A stretch of DNA of 64,000 bases from Dirofilaria immitis. Taxonomy: Eukaryota > Nematoda > Chromadorea > Rhabditida > Onchocercidae. The translations under genes and the position numbers were made by a program. Position 1 is the first letter of the stretch; each line of letters opens with the position of its first letter. Below, one piece after another: positions 13,201 through 25,072 of the stretch. The notes under the pieces were generated by a model. That model was not told the DNA's origin. It worked only from the letters and a program-made list of their open reading frames with translations, and searched no databases. The stretch is from the NCBI GenBank assembly GCA_024305405.1, contig JAKNDB010000110.1:2046001-2110000 (forward strand), in the 5' to 3' direction.

Positions 13201-16200
13201 TGGGTATCGAGAAGTGGTCGATTTGTCACAGACATCATCCCTATATCCAAACTTAAATCTGGGTTTAAATGATTATGGTGCTGTTCGTCATCGCTGTGTG
13301 GTTTTAGAAGAGAATGTAAATGCAAGTAGTGGCAATATTGAAACTCCCTACCCGATTGAGGAAAGAATTGTTGCAACTGGACCGTATGTTTTGCTTCATC
13401 CATATATTTTGGGAATTATGCAGCTGTATCCTACGAAAGCTTTTAAAATCTCAATGTATCAACATTGTGATTGTATCTCTGTTAGTCGATGAAGATATGG
13501 ACTTATTTGCTACTGGTAATGGCATGTACATGGATCCATTTTTATTGGTTTAATATCTGGGCAAGCTGATTATGTTTCTAGATGTCTCTATGGTTATCCA
13601 CGAACCGAGGTTTCGGATACTGTAAGAAGTCGACATTTGTTGCGTAATGAAGAAAGTTACATGGGAAATAAATTTGATCACAGAACCCATCCTGTAGTGG
13701 AAAAGATATGTTTGCCTCATCAGCAGCCTCGCTGCCCACAACTTGTTTCGGTAATTTCTTTAGAATTTTTTCGAGTAAGAGTGTAATTACTTTTATTATT
13801 AATGGATTACGATTTGATACAATGTATTTAATAACTCATTACGGAAATCTTATGAATGGTGGATGCGTCATATACGAAATCAATCCTAATTTTTCTCATT
13901 TCCAGATAGTCGTACACTAGTTTTTCTGGGTCAAAAAAAAGTTATAAAAGCAAATTGTTATGCAGCAAATCTCTTCAGGTTGCTTTCGTACCTCAAAAAA
14001 GAGCAGTCGAACATGTTCATCACCGCCAATAGAAGAATTTTGTACTGGGTACGCTTATTATTTTGGAATAAGAAATCTTTCACAAAAACGGAGATTTTAT
14101 TGTATGACGTTTTAATGTTTTAGCGATGTATCGTATCGAGATGTCTACATCGATCAGGAACAGAAAATTTATTACCCAAATGCGAGATTATTGACGGTGC
14201 CAATCAATGGAAAAACAACTGTAGATTATCCACCACAAACAAGATCTTCTCCTCCCGATATTTTTCAATGGATCAAAATCATGGGTTCGTTTTCAGAAAT
14301 TTCTTTCAAATTCCGAGATTTATCCTGAAATGTATTTTATTCATTAACACTGCCAGAACATTGTGCGGTCAATATGTGATGTTACAGAATGCATGATTTG
14401 CCAGATGATGTAGAGCGATCACCTCCACTGCCAAGTTTTCACCCTAATATGGCAGAGGGAATGCACAGAGAAATGCGCGATCCGGCACAGCTTGTTAACC
14501 AGGGTAGGCTTATATCTTTAATCATCTTTTTATCAAGATACGCTTTTCTTATTAAGCTATCTTTTTTTTTTTCAAATTTATTCGCTTACAGAGTTACAGC
14601 AACATTACGATCAGGTCGATTATAATTTACGTTCTGAACGTGTGCGGTTATCTTTAGGAAGAAATTCAGCTATAAAAATTACTAATGAAGCAATGTCTGA
14701 ACATCCTTACAACTACAGTCCAATGACATCAGTCAGTCTTCATGGAAATCGGTACTTTTTAAGGTTTTTGACAATGATAAATGAAGGTAGGAAAAAATAC
14801 GTCTTATACGAATCAATTTTAGTTATGACATAGACATGATTAAAACTGTGTGTGTAAATCCTCTTTTTGTTGTATATATATTTATTTATATATAAAACGG
14901 TTCATTTTTTTGGGTTCCAGTATTACTGTAAAATGAAAAATGAAGCTACTTCTTATAATCATCAGTTCGTGTTCTAAATTTACATGAATAGCTTCTTTAT
15001 AAGAAGAAAGGATTTCTTTCAGGAATTCGAATTATGTATCTCACGTGACACGAAAGAAAGGATTCTCGCCGCGGGTTATTCGTACAGTTCGTTCTCATGT
15101 GGATACGGCGCAGCATCCTGCTACGTCACAAGTGATACCGCACGAAGTGTGCGTACCTATTCACGGTAGAACCGTAATACGTCCGGATTATCGTTATGTG
15201 TATATACCGCCGAAATCATCGAATTCTGCTGATCTCGATCATATATATAATGTTAGTTTGTTTATGTTAATACGTAATCCATTCAGGAAATTGCTTTTCG
15301 TTAACTTCTCTTAAAAACTAAGAGAATTTTCTTACTAAAATTATACATATTTTTCTTTGAATTCTTTCATCTTTTAATTTCAATTGTGCTCAGGATTTAA
15401 TCCGTTGCAGAGGCAAAGAAAGGATCGTGAAAGAGAAATGAATGAATTCAGTTGTGCGGAAACACGACATATGGAACATCAACCGCGGGTCGAACCAACG
15501 ATAAGACAGGTAGCCATACAAAAGGTACAACCAACAGTTCTAAGCAGAATTCGGCCTTTATCTACAACGAATGGTATATGATTTTATGCTTTATACATAA
15601 TTCCAGGTTTCTGAGAAATTAAAGAATATTACTGGAGAAAGTAATAATGAAAATTGCTTATTTTTAAAATATGCTGTTGGAGTTTTATGTTATTGTAGAA
15701 AGTGCGCGAAGTGTGAAGGTACCAACTCATCGACGTCTTAGTCATCATTACTCTTCATCCGGGACTGAAAAAACTTTAGTTTTTCATCCGGAATTGAAAA
15801 ATGAAGGGAACAGTTATCCAGCCACTTCCATCGCAGATGTAGTGCGTATTAATGCCAAAGATCGCATTTATCAAGGTATGTGTGAAACTCCGATTCCTGA
15901 TTTCATGATATAATCAAAGCAGTAGGTAGTAAGACGATACTATAAACGAATTATGGATGAAAACTGATCATAACAGTTTTACTTCTACATTACTGCAAGA
16001 AAGATGAAGACGAGATACCGTACTTTTCAGCTTCCGGCTTGCATTCATACGCTACTGCCGGTAATGTACAGCGAGGAACAAACGTTGCAAGTAAAAGTAA
16101 GCAGCGTTCAAATTGCAATCCTTCATATCAGATTCAACAAAACATTACTTCACGGCAAGTACGTAAAACTAAAGTAACACCACCAGCAGATGATATGGAG

Positions 16201-17024
16201 AGTCGGTTTGGAGGTTGGTTTTCATTTAATTTTTTTAACGCTTGTTAACTAATTTTCATTTTTAAACGAGAAGTGAATTATAATTAACTGCACTGTTTTC
16301 ACCGGCATAAAATAACAGTGAGAGCTTATTTGGATTAAATCGCATCGGTTCATAAATACAGTTTCATGCTACTGATTGTATATATGTTGTCGTTTTCTTG
16401 ATTCCTAGACTTATTAAATTCCACCCGCAAAAAGTTAACTGCTTGCGACAATGGTGGCATATGAATCAAAGAACATTGTAGTAAATGATCGATCAAACTG
16501 TTTGGATGATCATTTATTGACACAAAAGACTGAACCGATGCACATTACGAAACATTTCTTTCTGTCTATCATGCTTTATTTTTCCACTGCTTTTCATGCT
16601 AGATAACGTGTTTTTAGGAATTTGCTTGCTGATGCGACATGGTTTTCTCAAATCACCGAAAGACTTTTATTGTCTGTCAAAGTAATGTAAATTGTGTAAA
16701 GCTTTTTTCTTTCCCCATCATATATAATACCTCATATTGTGGTAATAGCTTTGCCACGAAATTCCAGCTGATTATATTGGTTCACATTTACTGAATAATG
16801 GTGTGGTAAAAGATTGTTCATCGTTCGTATTATCAATGGAGAACCATCCAATTGTACCACATGGTATCACTGTTCAAACAGCACAGCTGCGTAAAGCCTC
16901 TCTTACTGGCAATCGACATACAGTTACCGTTGTTCCAGTACCGATACCAGCAAAATGCTCTAATTCAACCCATTACAATAACCATTATCAAGCATCTCTA
17001 TTTGGACTGTTTCATCCTCATTAA
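10207..17024 (+). CDS. Large, mostly disordered protein of unknown function
   Basis: Sixteen exons join in frame: 10207-10336, 11503-11600, 11804-12003, 12231-12378, 12461-12642, 12934-13383, 13582-13750, 13966-14048, 14124-14288, 14388-14503, 14592-14751, 15023-15251, 15411-15573, 15699-15875, 16031-16213 and 16768-17024 (TAA). The total is 2,910 nt, or 969 residues, and the phase agrees at every junction. There is no signal peptide, membrane segment or known domain. The protein is rich in Ser, Pro, His, Arg and Gln. A basic cluster (KAKDKKGKKRRRDSSDED) near residue 120 looks like a nuclear localisation signal followed by an acidic Ser patch; a nuclear or scaffold role is inference. Three acceptors (11502, 13965, 15410) were chosen over nearby alternatives because only they keep the frame. 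The least certain donors are those after exons 4 and 9. Confidence 0.75.
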
Positions 17025-17892
17025 CGAAACCCCGTATTATCCCTCTATCATCTTTCGTTTCGGAATCACACACTTTTTGATTGCTGAAAACATTACCATA
17101 GTCACATAATTTTATATATTTTTCACTGAGAAGATGAGGAGCCTATTTCTGGGTAGTCACATTTGTAAAAGTAGTTTGCCGAGTGAAGAGAAAGGAACAG
17201 CTGTTGAAATGACGATACGTTCTTATCTGTGTTTATGTAACATGCTTTGTGACGACTATTTTATTTTCAGTTGTCGAGGTAGCATTGTGAAGTTTATGTG
17301 GGGTGCATATGTATTATGTTTTTTTCATCATTTCGATAAGTGATTTACCCCTTGTGGTGATTGACTGAATGATAACTGAATGATATATTTAGAACGGGTT
17401 TAAGCAAGATGGAACTGTTGCAACATCTCCATATTGTATGTTTCAACTTGTATCATAGTTCATTTCCATTCCTATTGAACATATCTTCTTTCAGTTATCT
17501 TAAAAGTTTAATTTCTATTCCTCGAATCGAGAATAAAGTACGTGAGACGTAAGTTTAATATCTCTTTTTGAAGTTAAGTAAAACCCGGTACATTTTTATG
17601 AGATTAAGCCACAGTTAATTCGTGATTAGTTTTTAATAGATTTGTTAAATCTTGATACAGTTTTCATTTAAATCGAAATTTGGAATTTCAGTGTGCATTA
17701 AAATTGTTAACACATCCACTTCAAGCACTGATTGTTTAGAGAAAAACCCTGTTATGATTTCATTACCTTAGATCCGCTTGTGTAATCTCTCTTTTGTGTA
17801 TAATGTTTATTGAGCTTAAGGTGGGTATCATCATCGGTCATCATTTTCAAATGTTAGTATTATTTGTTGTACTTTATTTTTAGATTTATTTC

Positions 17893-17893
<1 letters not shown>

Positions 17894-17927
<34 letters not shown>
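17894..17927. repeat. (TA)n microsatellite
   Basis: An uninterrupted TA dinucleotide run of 17 units. Confidence 0.9.
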
Positions 17928-17930
<3 letters not shown>

Positions 17931-18717
17931 CCATTTTCGTAAGCATAAACTCGTGAAACGAGGTATAGAAGCTTTTGACATTTTTCATAAACGTGCTTCG
18001 CACATGATTAATTTATTAATTGTGGATTGTATGTAATTTAGAATGTATTGAGCGGGCGTTCAGATAAGGTGGACATGTGGTACGAAAAATATAATTAAGA
18101 GATTTCGACAGTATTTTCTTTATTTCCAATTTTTTTTTCAAATTTTTTCTCAAGGATTTTCTATTTAATAGTTTACTTAAAAAAGGCGTTTATATATTAC
18201 TATAATGGGTAACCAATTTCTTTCATTTCTGGCGTTGTTCTCAATTTGAATTGTTGTTGATGATTTTTGAAGTTCCATGTAACTTCTCTTGTGTATTTGG
18301 TGATTAGGTTTGCTCATTTATATCTTGTCTCATTACTTTTTATATCCCATTAATTGAAAATTTCGTTTCTAGCATATTTCATTACTTTAACATATAAATT
18401 ATGGATTTATTTTGCAGTATTCGGCTTGATTTGTCGAAGTTGTTTTCTGACTTTTCACAAATTTTTCGTTTTTTACTAGATTATTTGTTGTTCAGAGCAT
18501 ATAAAATTTTTTTCTTTTTCGTTTTAAAATTTCATGTATGAATTTGTTGTGTATAATGTATTCTTTTCTATTTGTCTTAATCATTTTGCGTCCAATGAAA
18601 CTTTCTTTTTGGAAAGCAAGAGATGAATGCTGAGTTTAAACATGGCTGTTCTTACACTACATGCTTCCTGGTCAAGTTTTTCAAAATTTTTTGCTTATTG
18701 ACTTATTACAAACGTCT

Positions 18718-18919
18718 CATGGGGAACGCAGCTGAACAAGATTGTTTGTCGGCTGTCGTAATGGAACCGTACATTTTTTGCAGATTTACTTACAGCGATA
18801 TTTGGCATGAAGTTATTTCATTACTGATGATGCATTATGCCCAACATCCTAGTGTTACGTTAAATCTTTATGTGCGTCTTCATCTGCTTCGAAAAATTGG
18901 TAATCCATCAATTGTTTGA
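18718..18919 (+). CDS. Weak candidate small ORF
   Basis: ATG at 18718 opens 66 codons ending at TGA 18917-18919. The N-terminus MGNAAEQ resembles an N-myristoylation start. The second half (FTYSDIWHEVISLLMMHYAQ onward) is amphipathic and protein-like. A TTTTTTGCAG acceptor lies inside the frame just before that half, and a G|GTAATC donor near its end. So the unit could be one exon of a larger gene, but I found no partner exon in phase. No family is recognised. Confidence 0.2.
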
Positions 18920-20514
18920 CACAGTGGGATTTAGTAAGAGATCGATTTTACCTGTAATAAAACGAAACTTAGATCATGAGAACTAAAGTCCATAGAATGT
19001 AAACTATTATTATTGATCTGACAGAATAGGTAGAGATTAATCCTGGTCATTGCAAATCTGTCATAATTAATAGGTAAAGATTAATAGTTTCTGTTCCGGA
19101 TCTAATAAAGTCGAGGTGATCAGATTTTCAATGCTCAACTGGTGGGGAGTTACAAGGCATTTTTTTTTCTAGAACAAAACCCCAAATTTCTAGCAAAGAA
19201 ACTGCGCTGTACTCTTTATTTTGGAGCAGATGTACTTTTTTATTAGAGATCGGAGAACAGCATAGTTGTGCAATAATGCAAAGGAATCCTGAGTTTCGGA
19301 TTTAATTTGTTCTTTAAAACTCCCGTTCCAATGTTGAAATAAATGGAAACCTAAACTGAGAAGAATTGAATGGTCTTGTAAACGGTGATGTTCGAGAGTA
19401 ACGCATACATAGCAATTTATGAAAGGATCCAACATTGTGCAGTGTGGATGTTGTGGGGATTGAAGTGTCGTTTTTTTTCTTTTTTTCAGGTGGTTTATGC
19501 AGATGTTAGCGGAATTGCGATGGAATTGGGATTTTATTTCGGTAAAAGTCTGGCACATCAAATTTCATCCGATAAAAATTGTCATCTGCGCTGCCTAACA
19601 TTATGATGAATTAATGTAACTGAAGGTGAGCTATTCCGAGACTACAGAAAAATATATGAGCAAATATAGAATAAAGTGATAAAAATTAAATCCTGTTTTT
19701 ATTGGATCCTGGTCAAAAAGTGGTCAGAAAAATCATTTCGACTAGTCCAAAAGAAAAAATTTTTTATTTTTACTAAAATTTAAATCGCGCGGTTCATTTC
19801 TGATAGACGAACTAATTGGATAGGATAATGGCGCCGCTTTGTCGGAGCAAATGCACTTACGATCCGAGTAGCATACTCCACCTTTTACTATTCTGTTTGC
19901 TTTAGTTTTTCCTGGCATCATCACTGAGTATGACCTACATCGTACCGACGTTTCGCTTTTCCGGTCGCCAGTATTTCCTTTTTCGTTCTTCATATTAATT
20001 TTTGTTACGGTAGAGACTGGAGTTCGTCCTTCTTTTTGTTTATTTATTAAGAAATTTTTGGTATGAATATTTCAGTTGAACACTAACCTGTTAATGCGAA
20101 CATTCCTTACTAATATCACTTCATTTCAAAATTCATTTTGATAATTGCAGACTCTTTTTAGAGGCTATTTCAACCCAATAATAAGCGTAAACTTAATCTT
20201 ATCGATATAAAGTTTAGCTTTTTAACTCATTCCTTGATTTCATATGGCAAATATTATGAAATCAATAATTTTATGCTTCCGAGATACTCATATGCAGCAT
20301 TAACTACAGTCTATTGACAATATTAAAATACCAAAGTGTCCGCTTTTATTTAATATTCCATTATATGGTTACGGAATGTAAAAGTTTTTTCTCTGCATAT
20401 TTAACAGTGATGAAAGTTACATTGATTGATAAAGTGATTCCTATACAGAATAAAAATTTTGCAAAATTTGTCTTAGGTGATAAGTTCCAAAAATGAAATT
20501 AAGTGGAGAAAAAA

Positions 20515-20525
20515 TAAATTTTCAG
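20515..20525 (+). promoter_or_regulatory. Probable SL trans-splice acceptor
   Basis: AAATTTTCAG is immediately followed by the ATG at 20526. A consensus TTTTCAG acceptor abutting a start codon, with no phase-compatible coding exon seen upstream, is typical of nematode spliced-leader addition. Confidence 0.5.
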
Positions 20526-23500
20526 ATGAAATTGGTTAAATCACCGATGTCTGAAATGACTGAAACATTCATTGTTCTCTTGTTTCTTAGATTTCTCTCT
20601 CTGCCTGCTAATGGGAATTTGCAGGAATATGGTTGGTTTTATTAAATTGCATTATCAATAACTGATTATTGAATTCGCAAATAAAAACTCTAGAAACAAG
20701 ACTGTAAATTTCATTATCTAAGAAAAAAATTTTTTTCAATCCTTACGTGCGTAGATTGGTTTTTATTGATTACTATACGTCTGTAGTGGTATGATCTTAT
20801 TAATGATGCAATCATATGCAATACGATCATATTAAGTGAATCTAATTTCATTTTCAAGGTCGTAAGCAAGATCACGATTCGGCTGAACGGTATGATGCAG
20901 ATGGTGACTTATCGATTCCAATTGACGCCCAAGGACGACCATATCAATTCAACTCGAGCAGAGTTGAATCAGAAGCTGATCGGAAAAGAAAAAATGTGTG
21001 TTATTTAGATGTCAACGCCTAAAAGAGAGGTTTAAAGTGTTGTTTTGTTGCTTTCTAGCCCTTTTCATGTGGGAAATGTCGATTGAAAAGGGATTGAATT
21101 CTTACTAAAATGAGGATGATTTTTGCCTCATAATGGTCACTGTTTTTGATCTAATATTAATACTGGAAATCAAATTGTTTTTCACTTGTTTCACTTATTT
21201 TGTTTAAAATTAGTACTAATTGCTAAAAGTCTGTCTTTCTTTTGATTCAGGAACTAGACAAAAATATTTTTATGAAATTTCAGGCACCGGCGAGATATGA
21301 GGATGGGCGAAGTCTTTGTTACTGCAATTATGCCCCAGAATTTTGTGGTGGATTTACGAATTTTACATGCATCAAGCATTTGGAAGCTTCTTGCTTCCAT
21401 TTCACTGAAGAAGTTTGTTTCATATCAAATGAACCATAATTTTCAATTTCTTTTTCATAAATTTATACACTTTTTCATAAGACTGAAATTCTTGCTATCT
21501 GAAATTCTCATTTTCAGATCTACGATAAGACATCGAAGCAAATAGAAACAGTGCATCTCTTCGGTTGTGCCCCATTAACTCATGGATCAGGCGGTTCCTA
21601 TTTTACAGTAAGATAATTACAATACAGAAATTTCGTTTATTTTTTATTTCCTTTGTGCCCTGCTATTCTTAAGTAATTGATATAATTAATACTTTGAAGA
21701 GATATAAAAAAACAGCGGCAAATAAGTATTATCTCTAAACCCCTTCGGAGTATTTTAGTTACGTCACAGCATCTTAAACAAGAAAAAGATTTAAAGTAGT
21801 CATTTCTTATTTTGAGATTCTGTAAAGATTGAAATATTGAACTAACTGGCAGCTATTAGGAATAATAGAGCACTATAATTTCAGTCACGTTACTTATCAG
21901 TTTTTGTGAATATTACCTTCATTAACTATTATTTTTTTAGTGTAAAGCCCACTTAGTTGCTCATGCTCGACCAAAAAGTATTGCATGCTGTCAGGAAGGA
22001 AATTATTGTAATCGCAATTTGTCTGTCCCAGTTTATGTAAATGTTTCACCCGAAGGTACTTATTAGCTTGTAAAAAAATTTCTTTATACCACTGCCAATT
22101 AAATTAAATAAGAAATGTTTTCATGACTTCTTTTTAGGTTCAACAGTTAAATTTTGAAGAATTTTATGATTTTACTTGTTTTTAGGAATAATTGTTGATC
22201 GATATGTATCTTCTTATATGACAATTACAGTTGTTATATATATTCTACTTGTTTCATTATTCGCTGGAATTGCATTACTTCTTTTTGGCGAAGGAACTTG
22301 ATATGTAAAATTTTTGTTAATTATAATGAATGGTTGAATTTAAATAATATGAATTATTAATAAGTTCTAACCAAAATCATCCGTTTATTGGATGTTTTTC
22401 ATTATCGGAATGTAAAAAGAAAACGATTTTATCTCACTGATTAATTTTTTTGCTTACAGAAATATATTCCAATTTCTAGTTCTTAAAATATTTGCAGTGA
22501 TATATTTTGCAGCTGGAAAACTGAAGCCATCGCTTCAGAAGTCAACTCTTCAAATAATGGATGCAGGTGAAATCGAAAGCTCCCATGCTGTATGATGTCA
22601 GGTACTAATATAATGAACAGTTTATTTGACATTCCAGTACTTTAACTCATTTTAATTTAGCTATGATTATCTACAGTTCTGTCTCTAGTTTATATAGCTA
22701 ACGAAATGTCGCTTCAGTAGCGGTTCAGGCTCAGGTTTTGCGAGTTTAAATCAACGAACGGTTGCGCAGGATCTTGAATTCTTGTCTGTAGTAGGTAAAG
22801 GACGCTATGGCGAAGTTAAGAAAGCACGCTATCGTAGCGATCGTATTGTTGCTGTTAAGGTAATTTTGCTATTCTTAGATATGATGTCATATATTTTGTG
22901 GATGAAATTATTTATCCAGTCACGCTAATTTTAGCATTGTTTTTTAGACATTCTATACCACAGAAGAAGATTCGTGGAAAAATGAAAAAGAGATATATCA
23001 GACGCAAATGTTAAATCATGAGAACATATTACGTAAGCATTTCTTCAACTAATTGCTGTAGCTGAAAGAAAAATACTGATTGTAATTTGTAAGGGTTGAT
23101 TTTTTTGTGTTTAGAATTTGTTGCTGCGGATATTGGAAGTGAAGATTCAATCACTCGAATGCTTCTGATTACAGATTTTCATACTTACGGTTCTCTTTTT
23201 GAATATTTGCAGCGTGGAGAAACTCTCTCCGTAAGCGAAGCTCTGCATTTGGCTTATAGGTAAGACTCATTTTTTGAAGCAATTATTTTCGTTGTAAGGG
23301 GTTGAAAATTCAAAGGAGTAGAAAATTAAGAGTTTTGGGAAAATGAAAATCTGGAAAGACTTGACTGCAAAGGTTCTTAATAAGTTTTAAGTTTAAGTGC
23401 AGTTTGCGGTTTGGAGCATTTGCATAGTGCTTTACATGGAACGGGTACACCACAGAAGCCAGCCATTGCACATCGTGATGTGAAATCGAAAAATATCATC

Positions 23501-25072
23501 GTTAAAAGGCCTTATGTTTGTTGCATAGCTGATTTTGGATTAGCACTAACGTAAGTATATATTTTGTTTCAATACTGCCTTAATAATTTTGCGTTATTGA
23601 AGAGGTTCCTGAGATTAGGAAATATTATATTTTTTTAAAAAAATATTACACTCTTTGAAAAACATTACATTTTTTAACAAGATATTACATTTTAAGTGAA
23701 GATATGGTGAAAACTAAAACGGACATAAACATACAAGTGGGTACAAAACGATATATGGCGCCGGAAGTGCTTGATAAATCTTTAAATATTAAAAATTTTC
23801 ATCATTTTAAAATGGCCGATATTTATTCATTTGCGCTAGTTATTTGGGAGATTCTACGACGAATTCAGGTCAGTTTAAACGGAATTTTTCTTGGATCATA
23901 TTTTTCGGCTATTTGTATTTTAAATAATTCATTTACATAGAATAATTTCCTAATTATTGTTTCATTTTGGTAATTTTGAGGGACGATCGGCATTAAATTC
24001 CGTTCATTGATTAGAAAACTGAAGTCCTGATCATATACTTCTTTAATTACATCATATATTAAAGTAGATATTTATACCAGCTTTGCTTTTGGATTCAGTT
24101 CAGTGTCTAAAAAAGCTAGTCCAAAAATCTGCATCACCAAGTCTTTCGAATTTTTGATGTAAATATTTGATAAACTGTTTAGAGATATCTATTCTGGTCG
24201 CAATACTACTGCTATCAATTAAAGTCGTGTTTGGAGAGATTTTCAGGAGGACAACTGCCTTTCGAGAGCTTCGGAAAGTGACAGTGGTATTGGAAGCAGT
24301 GGAAGTGGAAGCGGTACGACGAAACTTATGCCTGGATTTGTTGCCAATCCTGATGCATCTAGATATATCACCAATGTTTCGGAGCAGTGTAGTTGATCAT
24401 CAAAGTATTTCCGACAATTCAATGGTCAATTTAAAATTCAATATTTTATGTTCGATCTGATGCACATCTATTTAAATATTGTACAAGTACAAATCGTTTA
24501 TAGTCATTGAAAGCACGACCTCCAATGCAACCATTTGATGGTATGGTCGATCCGGATCCATCATTTGAACAAATGCGTAGACTCGTTTGTTTCGAAGGCA
24601 AAAGGCCATTACTAGAGGATGCTTGGATCAGAGATGTAATTTCTTTTGCAATATTTCTAACAGTCCATTTTTCACCTGTTCTTGTTATTTAATTTTCGTA
24701 ATTTTGAAATTCATGAATTTCTAACCTTAAAGACTGCACTGAATTGTCTTATTTTAGCCATGTCTGAAAGAAATTTGTGAGCTGATAAGCGAATGTTGGA
24801 ATGCAAGCATCGACTGTCGACATACCGCACTACGTGTCAAAAGGAAGATCAAGGACACGATTTTGGTGCGTTCATTACATTTTTATTTCTTAAATTTCGA
24901 AATTTTATTCATTATATCTTAGCAATATCAAAAGGTTGTTATTGATTAACGTGTGGTTTTAAAACTAATCTCTGGAATAATATTTGATTTTCAGAAACAT
25001 AGCGGTTTGGGTGGCTTACAAACTTCTGGATTCACCAAACAAGACTGCTCAGCGAAGGCCTTGTCTGTTTAG
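20526..25072 (+). CDS. TGF-beta superfamily type I receptor Ser/Thr kinase
   Basis: Membrane receptor that would bind TGF-beta/activin/BMP-type ligands with a type II receptor and phosphorylate receptor Smads. Exons: 20526-20631, 20859-20995, 21251-21412, 21518-21607, 21941-22055, 22186-22293, 22513-22589, 22698-22859, 22948-23032, 23115-23259, 23398-23550, 23697-23868, 24247-24375, 24504-24635, 24758-24865 and 24995-25072, giving 652 aa. Seen in order: a hydrophobic signal peptide; a Cys-rich ectodomain ([10 protein letters not shown] to CCQEGNYCN); a transmembrane helix near residues 213-238; a GS box ([17 protein letters not shown]) with the usual Leu-Pro absent; a Gly loop (VGKGRYGEV); [16 protein letters not shown]; and an APE motif. 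All key catalytic residues are present. Oddities: the donor of the transmembrane exon is not GT, and the C-lobe has an extra Ser/Gly segment. The exon end at 24375 is uncertain. Whether this is the daf-1 or the sma-6 type is undecided. Confidence 0.9.

Larger units (their letters stand above)
17025..20514. other. Intergenic region with one weak ORF
   Basis: The first few hundred bases are presumably 3' UTR of the preceding gene; an AATAAA lies near 17531. The rest is T-rich on the plus strand. It contains a TA microsatellite (17894-17927) and a weak ORF (18718-18919), listed separately. A relatively GC-rich patch at 19790-19990 has an 83-codon minus-strand frame with no recognisable motif. 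Confidence 0.4.

Noticed and set aside
13424..13525. Extra exon in the 969-aa gene
   Set aside because: It keeps phase, but requires a 40-nt intron and a weak donor; direct splicing 13383 to 13582 uses GTATGT and TTTCTAG and is simpler.
19190..19561. 123-codon minus-strand frame
   Set aside because: No recognisable motif; composition and position suggest chance.
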